In this document: positions 32,223-43,479 of the stretch, piece after piece
Layout: each line of letters begins with the position of its first letter
How positions within the stretch are numbered: position 1 is the first letter of the stretch
Source: Lumbricus rubellus
Lineage: Eukaryota; Annelida; Clitellata; Crassiclitellata; Lumbricidae
DNA length: 64,000 nucleotides
NCBI GenBank assembly: GCA_945859605.1
Contig: OX243817.1
Location: forward strand, 31,825,670 to 31,889,669
Direction of reading: 5' to 3'
The notes under the pieces: generated by a model
What the model was told of the DNA's origin: nothing
Database searches by the model: none
What the model saw: the letters and a program-made list of their open reading frames with translations, nothing else
Position numbers and translations under genes: made by a program

Positions 32223-34071
32223 GCCACATGATTGTGTACATTTTCATACACACACACACACACGTGAGTAGCTTCAGTTTGATATGACTGAGGAGACAAT
32301 AATGGTGTTATTTATTCTGGACAAGACACGTGTTAACACCAGTGTCTGCGGTTTTCAGACAACCTGAGCCTGTCAGATGTAAGTCCGTGTGAGTCTAATG
32401 ATTTGCTCATGTTCCCAGTGTCAGCTTACTTGGCTGATTGTTTTCTGTTGGATTAGGAATGGCAAGAAGAGGGGTAGAGAGAATGAATTAGGAGGTCAGA
32501 AGTAGGATGAAGTAGTTACGGGGAAGGGCGAGGGATAGGAAGGGGAGGAGAGGGAGGGAAGGAGGATGTATGACACTTTCTTAATTGAAACAAACCTCAG
32601 TGCAAGCACCGACATAATGTATATACATGTACACAGACAATTAGAAATAGTAGTTGACTTGAAGTCCCTTACAGGCAGATGGCAGATGTAATGTGTTATC
32701 TGGGAGTTTCAGGTGTCAGGACTGTCAGGTGTATGTGGGTGTATGATCTCAATGGTTAACCTTATGTATTTGCCCTGCAGACCCGTCTTTTGACAGGTTT
32801 AATCAGCTGTATTTATAAATGCCTTTTCCTCCGCTCTCCACTTAGAACCAGGAACTGCTTTGAGCATTTCTGACGTCCGTTGAGTTTTTGCCGCCTTGCT
32901 GTCAATCTGGATATTCGGTTCATAGTTTTGCACGATGATGGAACGGTGGCTAAAGTATGACAGTGTGCACCATTTTGCCTGCTGGGTTATTGCTGAGATA
33001 CTGTGCAGCCTTTGAATTACAGTATGGGCCTTATTTACAGTAGTTTTACAAATTTACATCATATGCCTAAATTAAAGTAGGCTACTTAACAGGTCTCTGC
33101 TGCAGTGCTGCATAGACCCTATCAGGTGAATACAGTTGCTAGTCACTCCATTCGGAAATCTCTGCCACCAAAGTTTCTTAATTTTACTGATAATTGTTTG
33201 GACTAGCTATTAGCTGAAAAGTACCGGTACATCTCCAGGTCATGAGTCTAAATTATTGTGCATGACGGTATAAAGTGGCGTCTAACCCCACTCGATTTGG
33301 GAGAAGAGTCTCCCCACTCTGACCGAATCATAATTTATTACCGGAAATCAACAACCCCCAGTTTATATCTGCAAAACGTACTTTACCTCGCCCCCACTTT
33401 TAAAGTTCGATGGAGATCGTTCCTCCAAACCACGGGCCCACCACACCGTTGTTAGACGCCTGGCACTGCCAACCTTTACAACCTTTGCATTGCAGCAGCA
33501 ATGTATTCGATGCATGTTTATACGGCAAGAGACATGCAGAAACCGAATTACAGTCATCACTTAGGCCAGTAAGTTAGTTACCGGTACAGGGTTAAAGGAA
33601 CGGTTCTACTTAACTACTCGTTAAGTCAAACTTAACTCTTCTTCAAGCAGATTTAATCGTCTTGTATGGGGATCAGAGTGAGGGTGAGAATTAGGGTTTG
33701 GGCTTCAACCCGTCTTTCTTGGAGTCTCATCTCAAATCTTCTTTGCGCGCCCGCAACTCCGAGTGGATCATTGTCTGCCTCCCCCCGTTGTTTTTTCTAT
33801 AATTTTCATACTGAGAAAAGTGATTAAGAAGAGGAGGAAACATGATCTTCCAAAGGTAGCCTACAATTGGCTTACACATAAGCCTAAACAAGCTTTTACC
33901 CTCTTCGTCTCTTATTAGTTATATTGGACTAGCCACCCACACATCATAGCTGATGCTAGACAATTTAAAATCGCCAACAGTGGCTCCCTTCTCGGTGTTC
34001 TGCCTTACCAGACACTCGTACAGCGGTTTTCTGTTTGCAGCAAACTTCATTTTGGTAAGAGCTGAACAGCT
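32223..34071. other. Non-coding stretch, one possible MITE relative
   Basis: Unique AT-rich DNA. 33680-33830 (GGGTGAGAATTAGGG ... ATTTTCATACTG) resembles 53368-53505 (GGGTGAGAATATCC ... ATTCTCACACTG) in order and ends, suggesting a repeat family with CAGNGTGAGAAT-type inverted termini. I found no clean target duplication. Confidence 0.35.
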
Positions 34072-34079
34072 CTTCAGAG

Positions 34080-34286
34080 CAGTAGCGGCGGCAGGGGTCT
34101 AGAGGGAGCTAAGCCCCCCCCCAATAGGCGATACATTTTCCCCATGCAAAAATGACCAATTTCGACGTTCAGCCCCCCCCCCCCAAACTGAAACTGATGA
34201 CTAAAAAGTCGTCAGACATTTTGGCGGATAAAAATGGATTTTTCCGGAGTTCAGCCCCCAAAACTGAAATCCTGGCACCGCCACTG
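34080..34286. mobile_element. hAT-type MITE, 207 bp
   Basis: Left end CAGTAGCGGCGGCAGG and right end (reverse strand) CAGTGGCGGTGCCAGG. Flanking 8-mers CTTCAGAG (34072-34079) and CTTCAGCG (34287-34294) match at seven of eight bases. The interior contains two diverged TTCAGCCCCC...AAACTGAAA blocks. Confidence 0.8.
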
Positions 34287-34294
34287 CTTCAGCG

Positions 34295-35795
34295 GCTGCT
34301 TGTTTTTGATTACAGTAATACCTACTCACGCTGGCCATTGGTCTAAGATCTTTCACGATGGTATTTATTTGCTTTATGCCATTTCTGATTTCCTCACTCT
34401 TTGAAAGTTGAAACCCAACTATTCATCTAAAGCAAATCGTTTCTTTCAGACAGATCTCGTCTCCTTTTGACCTCTTCGGTTCCATAAAACGTCACAGAAC
34501 GAGTTGTTTTTAAGCTCTCCTGCTTCTGTGTGTATTTTAGCAATCCATATCGTGTTTTCAGCATTCAGATTCTGTTACTGGTTTTTGCAGTTTTTGCATC
34601 ATTCTTGTCGTCAACATTCTCGCCTTATATCGTTGCTATAATTAATAATATTATCCTACTCTTCTTGCAATCTCAATTTCCTCTATTTTACTTCGACTTT
34701 GTAAAGCTTTGTCATTTATAGACCAAAGCTTATAGATGCTACTTTCAACCTGACACCGCCTCTCACATACTAAGCCATTTTTAATGTATGGTCCCTTGCT
34801 TTGTTACTTTCGTATTATAGACGTTTTTCAAATACTTTGTATTAGGTAGCCTATCGTACGTTTGAAGGTTTTTTAAAGTGAAACACATAGCCTACAAAGG
34901 TTGATGTCATAAATTAATTTACATTTATAGCTAGAATTTTAATGTTTACCACCAACAGATAGGCCTAATAATAAACTTGGTCAAAAGCATGCCATTCTGT
35001 AATGTAGATTTGAACTGGGTTTATCTTTTCTGCCCACTATAGGCCTACTCCACAGCTGTTTGACGGAGGATGATTGTGTCAAGACAAATCTTCAGAATGA
35101 ATGTTCTGACAGTTTTCAGCATTGCCACAAGCTGAAGTGATGTATCCGACGCTAACCAACGTTCTCACCATTCTGCGATAACTGATGGCTTACAAACGAA
35201 ACTTTGACACGTGTCCAAAGCAGAGATAATTGTTCACTGCTTCTGCTCCTCTTATTCGGAAGTTATTCCCAGGTGCAGTAGCAGTCGACAGGACAGGTGT
35301 CATACCATCAGTTTCAAGAGACATCCATGTCTGTGACCACCATAGGTGTTTCGTCTCTCTTGACAGTTTCTTACTAAGAAGAGAAGATGACTTGACAGGC
35401 GAATGAGGAATCTCAGCAGACTGAGTTGAAAACACGTTGCCACTGCGGACGTTGTAGCAGCTTTGCATATAATTTTCTATGCAGCTCGGTTTATCAATTT
35501 TGATGAGAATTCACAGGACAGCAGAGTGCAAGATGAGTTAACCGTTACTATTGTTTACAAATGTCGATAAAGCAATGGTACGAGAAATTCCACTGATAAC
35601 TCTACTTGATTTTCTTCTTCTATAGGCCTACTCTGTTTGCTATTTTACTTTCCTTTGTTGTATGTCTTGTCGTGTCGTGTGTCTCTGTCTATTTGTTTGT
35701 CTGTTTAAACCTCCGTCTGTCTATAGGCCTATGTATGTTGTTCCGCGTCTGGTCTGTCCACGTTATGTGACATAACTTATGTCTGAATAAGGATA
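34295..35795. other. Non-coding stretch, nothing recognised
   Basis: No supported gene. A 92-codon minus-strand frame at 35190-35468 has no recognisable domain. Confidence 0.4.
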
Positions 35796-35799
35796 TTGA

Positions 35800-35815
35800 C
35801 GTATGCCTCTCTCTG

Positions 35816-35846
<31 letters not shown>

Positions 35847-35925
35847 GTCTCTGTATCCCTCTCTGTCTCTGCCTTTCTGTCTCTATCTCTGTCTCTGTCT
35901 CTTTCTCTCTCCCTCTCCCTTGCTC
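35800..35925. repeat. (CTGTCT)n microsatellite
   Basis: Pyrimidine repeat producing Leu/Ser/Val-rich frames on one strand and Arg/Glu/Thr-rich frames on the other; not coding. Confidence 0.9.
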
Positions 35926-36077
35926 CTTCTTGCTTACTTTCACTCTTCCTGTTTGACTGTCTCGGTCTCTCTTTCACATATTGACTATGTCCCTGATGTT
36001 GCCTACCTGCCTGTTCAACTGTTTGGCTTGCTCCGGAGTAAAATCTGTTTTGCTAAATTCTTTATTCAATTCTGACT

Positions 36078-36370
36078 CTAGCCAATAATATAAATAAACC
36101 TAGCTACAAATGGCAGTAAGGCAGTTAACATATCAGCCGGGCCGGTAATACTACTGGAGTTACCAATGTTCCACCACATGTTGTTGCTGATGTTGGAGGG
36201 GGGCTTGTTAGGGGATCTTGTGATGACAGGTGATGATGAGGAAACTGGTGATAGATTGGGAATCGGATCTGAGTGAATTTCAGCGGCGCTACCAGCAGCA
36301 GAGGACATTTGATCTCTGGATGGATGAGTCTGCGTGGAGCCAGGAGAATTCCTAGGAGGCTTTGGTCGCC
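36078..36370 (-). CDS. Possible Ser/Pro-rich exon (uncertain)
   Basis: A minus-strand frame, open from a stop near 36380 to 36078, contains a Pro/Ser-rich stretch (SDPIPNLSPVSSSSPVITR, then SPNKPPSNISNNMWWNIG) before running into hydrophobic sequence. The composition looks more like a linker in a regulatory protein than random AT-rich DNA. A possible donor, G|GTAACT, follows the WWNIG codons. An upstream CTCCTAG could be an acceptor but is weak. No domain is recognised. It may simply be a chance frame. Confidence 0.2.
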
Positions 36371-36619
36371 AGAATTAGTCTAATGATGTCACGAGGTCAG
36401 GAAACCTATTGGACCCTCTAGTTCTAATGGTGTAAACTCTCAATTTCATCAGGGCATGGTTTCGCTGGTCACACCTTTGGGGGTAAGACAGAAGACGGTG
36501 AAATTGTGGAAGATAGGAATTCAGTGTAATTCTGTAACTTCTGTGATGCCGCTGTATACAATGAATGTGCAAAGTGTCAATCAATGAAATTAGGACACTT
36601 ATCAAGTCTTCTTCCTAAC

Positions 36620-38320
36620 AGAATGCTAGTTTTTGAGATAGTATAAATAAAAAAAGAGGAGTGCACTGAAACGAATGTAAATTATTACAACAAATAATCA
36701 GGATATCAGATTCAGTAGGACACTGACGTATAGACCTCATCTGAGTTTGGGTGGGGATCATAGAGTCACTTCTTCAAACTGTTGTTTATGGTACAGTTAC
36801 CACGACAAAGAATTTCATTCCTAAGTAACTTTGTTGAATATGCATTAAATGCGTGATAAATGGTTAAAACTGCTGTACAAATACTGTAGTGTACGCGTAA
36901 CCAATAAACTTGCACAAAGGAGTGACATTTGAAATAACACGGTTGTCTCAAATGTGGTTGTGAGAGGATTTACGGATGGCATTTCCATATCACTGAATGT
37001 CAGACCGTCAGACGGGAATTACATGCCACGCCTGCTATAGATTGTGGTGTTAGTTTTTCACTGTTGATGATATATCACCGACGATTGAAATTAAGTAAAG
37101 AAATAGAAACCTGATTTGTAGGTAGGCTAGAGAAGGTAAGGCTAGCAAGTGGAAGCTATCGAGTCTGATTTTCCGTTCTGATTGAAAGATCAAACAAAAG
37201 ATTTCCGATAGCTTCAAGTGTCGTCTCAGGATTGAGGTTGCTGCACACTTTATTCAATGGAACTAGATGAGTCATTATCAAATCAATCTAATCTCTAATC
37301 TAATCCCTAATCAAATGACTTATTAATCTAATCAAATGACTTATTTAGCGCCATTATAATTATGTGCACTATATAAGTCAATCAATGGCTGCATTGAGTT
37401 TATTGGTAATTTAACATAGCACCACTTCAAGAATGGACTCATCATGGGTAGTAGGCTAACTGTGTTAACTTTATTATAAATATGTTAAATGTGTCTGTAA
37501 GCCATCATTTCATCAACAAGCATAGCAATACAAAGCAAGTGACAGTCGCCATCGGTAGGCCCACGCACACACGTACAGCCAAGCCAAGTCAATGGAATCC
37601 ATTAACAGTTGACTGAGAATATTAGTTTAGGTTTGTAATTATTTAACCACCTGTAACACAAATCACTAGACACAGAATAATACATCAGCCATCTTATGTA
37701 TATTGATGCCGTATGTACATTAAAAGAGTCTCTTTCATCCTGCAAATGATATTCAAGTCATTTGTTTATTATACATACATCCATATCAGCAACAGCTGCC
37801 ATAAAACTGTGTTTTTGTAATTGGACTTAATCAAATAAATTAAATATCTGCCCAAAGAACAATTCATTTGTAAACATGTTTTAAATGCGTATAGATTTAT
37901 AGTTTCATGCCCTGGGGAGAAAGGAGAAAATTAGGACTAAGTTTTAATGTCTTGTTGCTTATCAAATTAATCCATGTGTTGCTAAATTATTGTTTCATTT
38001 GAAAAGTCGTTCTGCTGCCACCTTCCTGTGTGCAGTCTTCGTGTTTGCAAGCATGGGTTTGCCTATGTACATCTCTGTGTGTCATTCATTGTGAGTGTGT
38101 CCGTGCGCGCGCGTGTGTTTGTGGTTCACGTTGTATCGGAGTTTGCATAGGCAGGTGTATGTCTGCATCCTTGCTGTAATTGTATCTCCATTTTTTTCTT
38201 TGTATAATGTATACAAACTATACATAATATATGTGTGGGAAGCATGCGTATGTGCAGGAGTCTAGGTATTCCTGCATCATTAAAAGCCCATCATCGCTGT
38301 ATCATTACGTGTCAATCTCA
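36620..38320. other. Non-coding stretch, nothing recognised
   Basis: Unique AT-rich DNA with a short (TG/CG)n run near 38095-38125. No supported gene. Confidence 0.4.
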
Positions 38321-38324
38321 GACG

Positions 38325-38680
38325 CTTTATGTCTCTTTTTTACTTGTGCCATTCTATGCCTCTTCAGTGAGTCTTCATGTCTATGCTTACTTTTTTGCTT
38401 AGTTGTATCTCTGTGTGTGTATGCCCATGTATTATGTCTCTTTTACCTTGCCATTCTATGCCTCTACATGTCTATGCTTAGTTGTATCTGTGTGTGTATG
38501 CCCGTGTATTATGTCTCTTTTTACCTATGCCATTCTATGCCTCTTCATGTCTATGCTTAGTTGTATCTGTGTGTGTATGCCCATGTATTATGTCTCTGTT
38601 TGCCTATATGCCATTCTATGTCTCTTCGTGTCTATGCTTAGTTGTATCTGTGTGTGTGTATGCCCATGTATATTTGTGTG
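38325..38680 (+). repeat. Minisatellite, ~79-bp unit, about four copies
   Basis: The block ATGCCCATGTATTATGTCTC recurs at 38421, 38498, 38577 and (partial) 38660, with spacings 77, 79 and 83 bp. Cys/Tyr/Leu-rich frames across it reflect the repeat. Confidence 0.9.
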
Positions 38681-39597
38681 AAGCTTTCTTTTCCGATGTA
38701 GGGCCTATGTGATTTCTGTGTATCTACCATTTGTTTTATTCCTGGTGCACAATTTATCGCTAACCGTCCACATAACATTGGCAGAACATTAGTAACCATT
38801 TGACGCTGACAACATTTGCATGTTATGGCTGTGTCGTGTTCGACGTTTTCTCAACAGTTTCTGTTTTCTCGTTCATGACCTTTGTGCCGAACTTGACCTC
38901 GCCTGTAGGTATACGCAATGCCTGATTTAACCTCATCTAGCCTACCCCGGTGCTCCACCCCAGTGGAATGAGGTAGTCTACCAGAACTGACATATGCAGC
39001 TGCATAAATCCTTGGGTATAACATGGAACCAGAGAACCGATACTGCATTGGGAAAGAATGAAAGAAGCTCTCCCTTTGCCCCCCCCCTCCGTGTTGTGCC
39101 ATGTCTCAGCAGAGAGGCAGAAAAGCAGCGATAAAGCAAGGCGCTGGAAGTCAGATTTCAGGCCCTCTGGCTTTCTTTCTTTCTCAGTGGAACAGCCTGC
39201 CATCTATCATGACAGCAGATAAGTTTGTAATCTCTGTGTGTATATATTTTGTATACATTTGTGTATGTAAATGTATACGGTGCATATATTGTGTTGTATA
39301 TGTGGTGCTGCGTGTGCATAATATTTATAACATATACATGCAGGTGTCAGTCTGCAGATAATGTATACACGAATATGAGCTTATACATATTTCTGTTTGT
39401 TTAGTTTTGTAACATGTATACTTTATGCCCATAAGTACATGCATGTTTTAATGTACTTGGAATATATGCGCAGGGTTATTACAGCATTTTATTGCTGTTA
39501 TTATTATTTGTCCAAAGATATACAAATGATGTATGCTATTATTATTATGACTATGATTATTGTTATTGGTTTTGTTATTATTATTATTTTATTTTAT

Positions 39598-39599
39598 AC

Positions 39600-39655
<56 letters not shown>
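39598..39655. repeat. (ATT)n microsatellite
   Basis: About nineteen ATT units directly left of a SINE 3' end. Confidence 0.95.
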
Positions 39656-39656
<1 letters not shown>

Positions 39657-39669
39657 CTTTTTTCTTTAG

Positions 39670-39750
39670 TCGTGGCTGGGCTGGGAGCGCCTCTGAGTAG
39701 TTTCTTGAAGAGGCGCTATATAAATTCTAATAATGAATGAATGAATGAAT
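39670..39750 (+). repeat. SINE 3'-end fragment
   Basis: CTGGGAGCGCCTCTGAGTAG followed by TTCTTGAAGAGGCGCTATATAA and a (TGAA)n tail. It is the plus-strand form of the fragment at 26873-26950. Confidence 0.75.
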
Positions 39751-40568
39751 GATTATTATTATAATTGGTAACTATAATCAGATAATTGAGTGTAGCTGGA
39801 AATGCTACACCTCTTCCATCTCATGCATAGTGTCAACAAAATACCATAAGGCCACAGTGTTTAAGTATCGATTATTTTTCACATAGGTATAAAATCTTTT
39901 GCAAAACTAAGGTCATGTCTCAATTCAAATGTTTTCCATTCGGTTTCAAATGTACCAAGTATTAGTGCTATGGTTTGTGTATTCGTGGAGTGGACGATTC
40001 ACTGTGAAGCTATTTATCCCATCAGCTACAGTACCAGCAGGTAGTCTGGTTATTTCCACTCTGTTGCAATGTTTGCGCATCATTGAGAGCATTGTAATAC
40101 CCGAAAAGATGCAGGTCTATTACTTTATCTTGACATATTTCTACATTGTCTTGTCTAAGTTGCCTTGTCTAAGTTGCATTGCATTGTATTGCATTGCATT
40201 GTATTGCCTTGCAAAGCTTTTTCGTTGGCATCTGGGGAATGGCACATGGATGACTCATAGAAGTTATTGTATAATTATGTCCCTCTGATCCCGGCAGATA
40301 AGTAGATTTCCTGTCATTTGTCCCTTCCTTTCAGTACTCATCTCTGCACCCGATTGACAGTGTCAGCCCATCATTAGTCAACTATGCATCAGCTGAGGGG
40401 TTTACAAAGACATATACATATATGTCCCCTATAGGGCAGTAACTATCTCCTCAGGACTAAGGTCATAATGTTCCTCCGGCGCTGGCAGAATAAGTAGGTC
40501 TACAATTAAGAGGGGTTAATTGAAGGGACCATGCTGGAAGACTGCATGCCTTGCAGTTACGTCTCCGA

Positions 40569-40569
<1 letters not shown>

Positions 40570-40607
<38 letters not shown>
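40570..40607. repeat. (AT)n microsatellite
   Basis: About eighteen AT units, followed by looser TATA/TACA repeats to 40700. Confidence 0.95.
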
Positions 40608-40611
<4 letters not shown>

Positions 40612-40929
40612 CATATAGGCTACATATATTTATATATATACAAAATTATACATGTGTATATTTATGTGTAGGCCCATGTATATATGTATATATATAATCT
40701 GCTTTGGAGATCTGCAGATAAGCCGTGATTTATAATGAATGCCGGGAACATTAATTTTATGGTCGATGCACAATTAAACGAACTTGTGTCCTGTCTATGT
40801 TCATTGACGATCCTACCCGTCTTCTTCTACGCAATTAAATTCACCAAATGGTTGACTAGCCTATTGTTTTAGCCGACGAAGACGATAGTCGGATGAATAG
40901 CCTAATAATTAGAGCACAGGCGGTAATTA

Positions 40930-41911
40930 GGGGAAGTAGGGGCGAGATGGACCCCGTAGCGGACTTCTGGTTTTAGGACACCATAAACGTGCTTCACGGA
41001 CACAATTTTTTGGTTACTCGTAGCTTATACAGTAACGTAGCTAAGGGCAACACAAATTTAATTGCATCCCTTTTTGATAATAAGATTTTTTAAACTAAAA
41101 AATTTAGTTGTAATGGTCCATCTTGCCCCCACTATGGTCTAATAAATCATGCCCCACGCATTATGCTTTCGTCGTAGCATGTTCTGATCACATGTAGAAT
41201 ACTATTTTTATGCACAATTGTGATCGTCTATAGACTCTATAAGGTAAAACATAAAGAATAACGCATAAGTTACATTGGAGTATATTTTGAAATTTCATAT
41301 GATTTTAGTGGTCCATCTTGCCCCCAGGGTGGAACAAGATAGACCACTACAATCATGTCTTTCGCGTTAATTGTCATTATTTTTGTATCCAACAATTATT
41401 GTTTTAGTAATAATAACATAATAATTAACTAACATGTGAAATCGGATGAAAAAAGTCGAACCACATGAAAAATTCACACAAACGGGGCAAGATGGATCAC
41501 AAGGTCCGTCTTGCCCCGTCGGTGACTGATCCAACTAGCCCCCATGGGTAAGGTATAAACTTTTCACCAATAAAATATTAAATCTACTGGGTATCCTGCC
41601 AATATTGGATTCGTTAATACCGCAGAAAAGGGCGTTTAACCAAATATACTTGTATAAAAAGCCTGTCACAATGTGCAATTGAATACTTAGCAAATAAGTG
41701 TTTCCTGAAAATAAGATCGGGCAGGTCGAAAATCAAATTTTCATCATAAAAAACGAGAAAATGAGGTTTCGGTCGATTAGTTTGGACAAATCACCTAAGG
41801 GTCAACAGTATTACAGTAATTAAAGTTCATTCGGAAGGTGGCGACATCATAGATACCTTATATTGACGGGATCCATCATGCCCAAAGGGTCCATCTCGCC
41901 CCTACTTCCCC
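40930..41911. mobile_element. Non-autonomous DNA transposon with 25-bp perfect inverted repeats and TA flanks
   Basis: Perfect 25-bp inverted ends start GGGGAAGTAGGGGCGAGATG. TA lies on both sides (40928-40929 and 41912-41913), as in Tc1/mariner insertions. Variants of GGTCCATCTTGCCCC occur at least six more times inside, in both orientations (near 41115, 41310, 41331, 41484, 41503, 41868). There is no long frame. Total length 982 bp. Confidence 0.8.
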
Positions 41912-41929
41912 TACGGGTTGCTACTTTGT

Positions 41930-42145
41930 AAAGATCTTTGGCAAGTAAGTTATTGTAAGGCATCTTTGACAAGACCTTGTTAGGATCTTTGGCAAGTCCT
42001 TGTAAGGATCTGTGACAAGTCCTTGTAGGGCTAGGATCATTGGCAATGTTCTTGTAGGCTAAGGATCTGCCAAAGTTCTTGTAAAGTTGTAAGAATCTTT
42101 GGCAAGGTCCTTGTAAGGATCTTTGGCAAGTCCCCAGAATTCTCC
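41930..42145. repeat. Minisatellite, ~25-bp unit
   Basis: About eight diverged units of CTTGTAAGGATCTTTGGCAA. On the minus strand these read as a false repeated protein (Lys-Asp-Pro-type motifs). Confidence 0.8.
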
Positions 42146-43235
42146 CCAAGGGGAGGAGCTAGATTAAGCACTGGGTTAAGATATTCTTTATTCTCTATCA
42201 AAGTTCTCCATTAATTTTCATTACATTTGTTTTAAGCCCTGGCAATAGAATCTTTTGACCATAGATCAGACGAATCGTTCGCCGGACGTCGTCATTTGCT
42301 TTAATTGGTAATTCTAAATGCCGAAAGCGACTTTCTCAATGCTTTTCTTTTTCTGCTGATTATTCGACGGTCAGGATCTGCAGAAGGGGAAGCCGCTTCT
42401 TATATCCTAAATAATTCATCGAGCTTTGAAGCCGTCTGCTTATTAGGCTGTGCGGCGGTTCGTTTGGGAGCCATAATTGGAGCGTTTGTATTTCGCTTTG
42501 TCTTGTCTGATTTTCCGCTCTTGATTGCATTTTGTGATTTGACTTTGTAATTCGCTCTTTCCGGTTTTTGCCTCCGCTCTCCTCCGGCCGTTCCTTTCCG
42601 TCCCTGCATTATAAATGACGGCTGACATTTTCATGCGAAGTTTCCGCGTTTCCGTCCACCGTCGGTAGAGGGCTGGCTGAGCGTGCGACGCAGGGAACCA
42701 GCGTAGCACGAATGGCGTCTGCTTCGTGTTCAACGATCCGTGTTCGCAAAATTATTACTTACTTTTAGTACATTGATTTGATTGGATTTGTTTGCCTACT
42801 GGTCTGTCCGTTTCTGTTCATATTTTGTGTGTTTCTGTCAACCTTAGTTTGTCTGCGTTTTCAGGTCTTTGTTGTTATCTTTTTTTATTTGCTGAAGGTT
42901 TGTGGTCTTTGTACGCTTAGGCTTAATGGCTTAGCCCTATGATGTTTTATGCATGTTTGTTTGTATAAATTGTGATTGCTGATTCAAGTACGCGCTTTGT
43001 AGGCTTTATTGTATAGTCTGTTTATGTGTAGACCTGTGGGCTTACATTTACAATCGATGCGAACATTACCTACTTACGCTTGCGCGGTTTTTTATGTGTT
43101 TTTAAATAGGCCTAGCCCTAAAAGGCCCAAGTAACTTAGCGTGGGCTTATTAAATTAACACATGAAGTAGGCCTATAGGCCTAATTATATGGTTCACATA
43201 AACAGCTTAGATTTCAGCGAGATTGTCTTTACATG
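42146..43235. other. Non-coding stretch, nothing firmly recognised
   Basis: 42300-42740 is less AT-rich and has overlapping frames on both strands, none with a motif. It might be conserved non-coding DNA, but that is a guess. Confidence 0.3.
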
Positions 43236-43239
43236 TATA

Positions 43240-43475
43240 AATCAGATTTCTATTAAAAATCATTTTAATAGATCCAGTTTCTATTCAGGCAAGAATTAGT
43301 TTATTTCGGTAGAAATTATTTTCATCAAATAACTTTTAATCATAAATTATTGTTCTTCAATCCAGCCTCTATTTCAGCCGGATTGTTTTCAGAAGTCTCA
43401 TTTCTATTTCAGTAAAAAATATTTTAGCCAAACCGGCTCCTATTTAGCAAGAATTTTCATCAATCCTACCCCGAC
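43240..43475 (-). repeat. Second copy of the foldback element's internal tandem repeat
   Basis: In reverse, units such as GGATTGATGAAAATTCTTGC and AAATAGGAGCCGG match the array at 30330-30575. About five diverged units; the GGACAAAAACCCCCC arms are absent. Confidence 0.6.
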
Positions 43476-43479
43476 TGTG

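Noticed and set aside
33680..33830. hAT MITE paired with 53368-53505
   Set aside because: Ends are similar and invertible, but no matching target duplication was found at either copy, so it is noted only as a possible repeat family.
34190..34225. Hammerhead ribozyme core (CTGATGA followed by a stem)
   Set aside because: The required GAAA and third-stem sequences do not follow; the match is an internal part of a hAT MITE.
38325..38680. CRISPR-like array
   Set aside because: Units are directly adjacent ~79-bp minisatellite copies without short repeats and unique spacers, in an animal genome.
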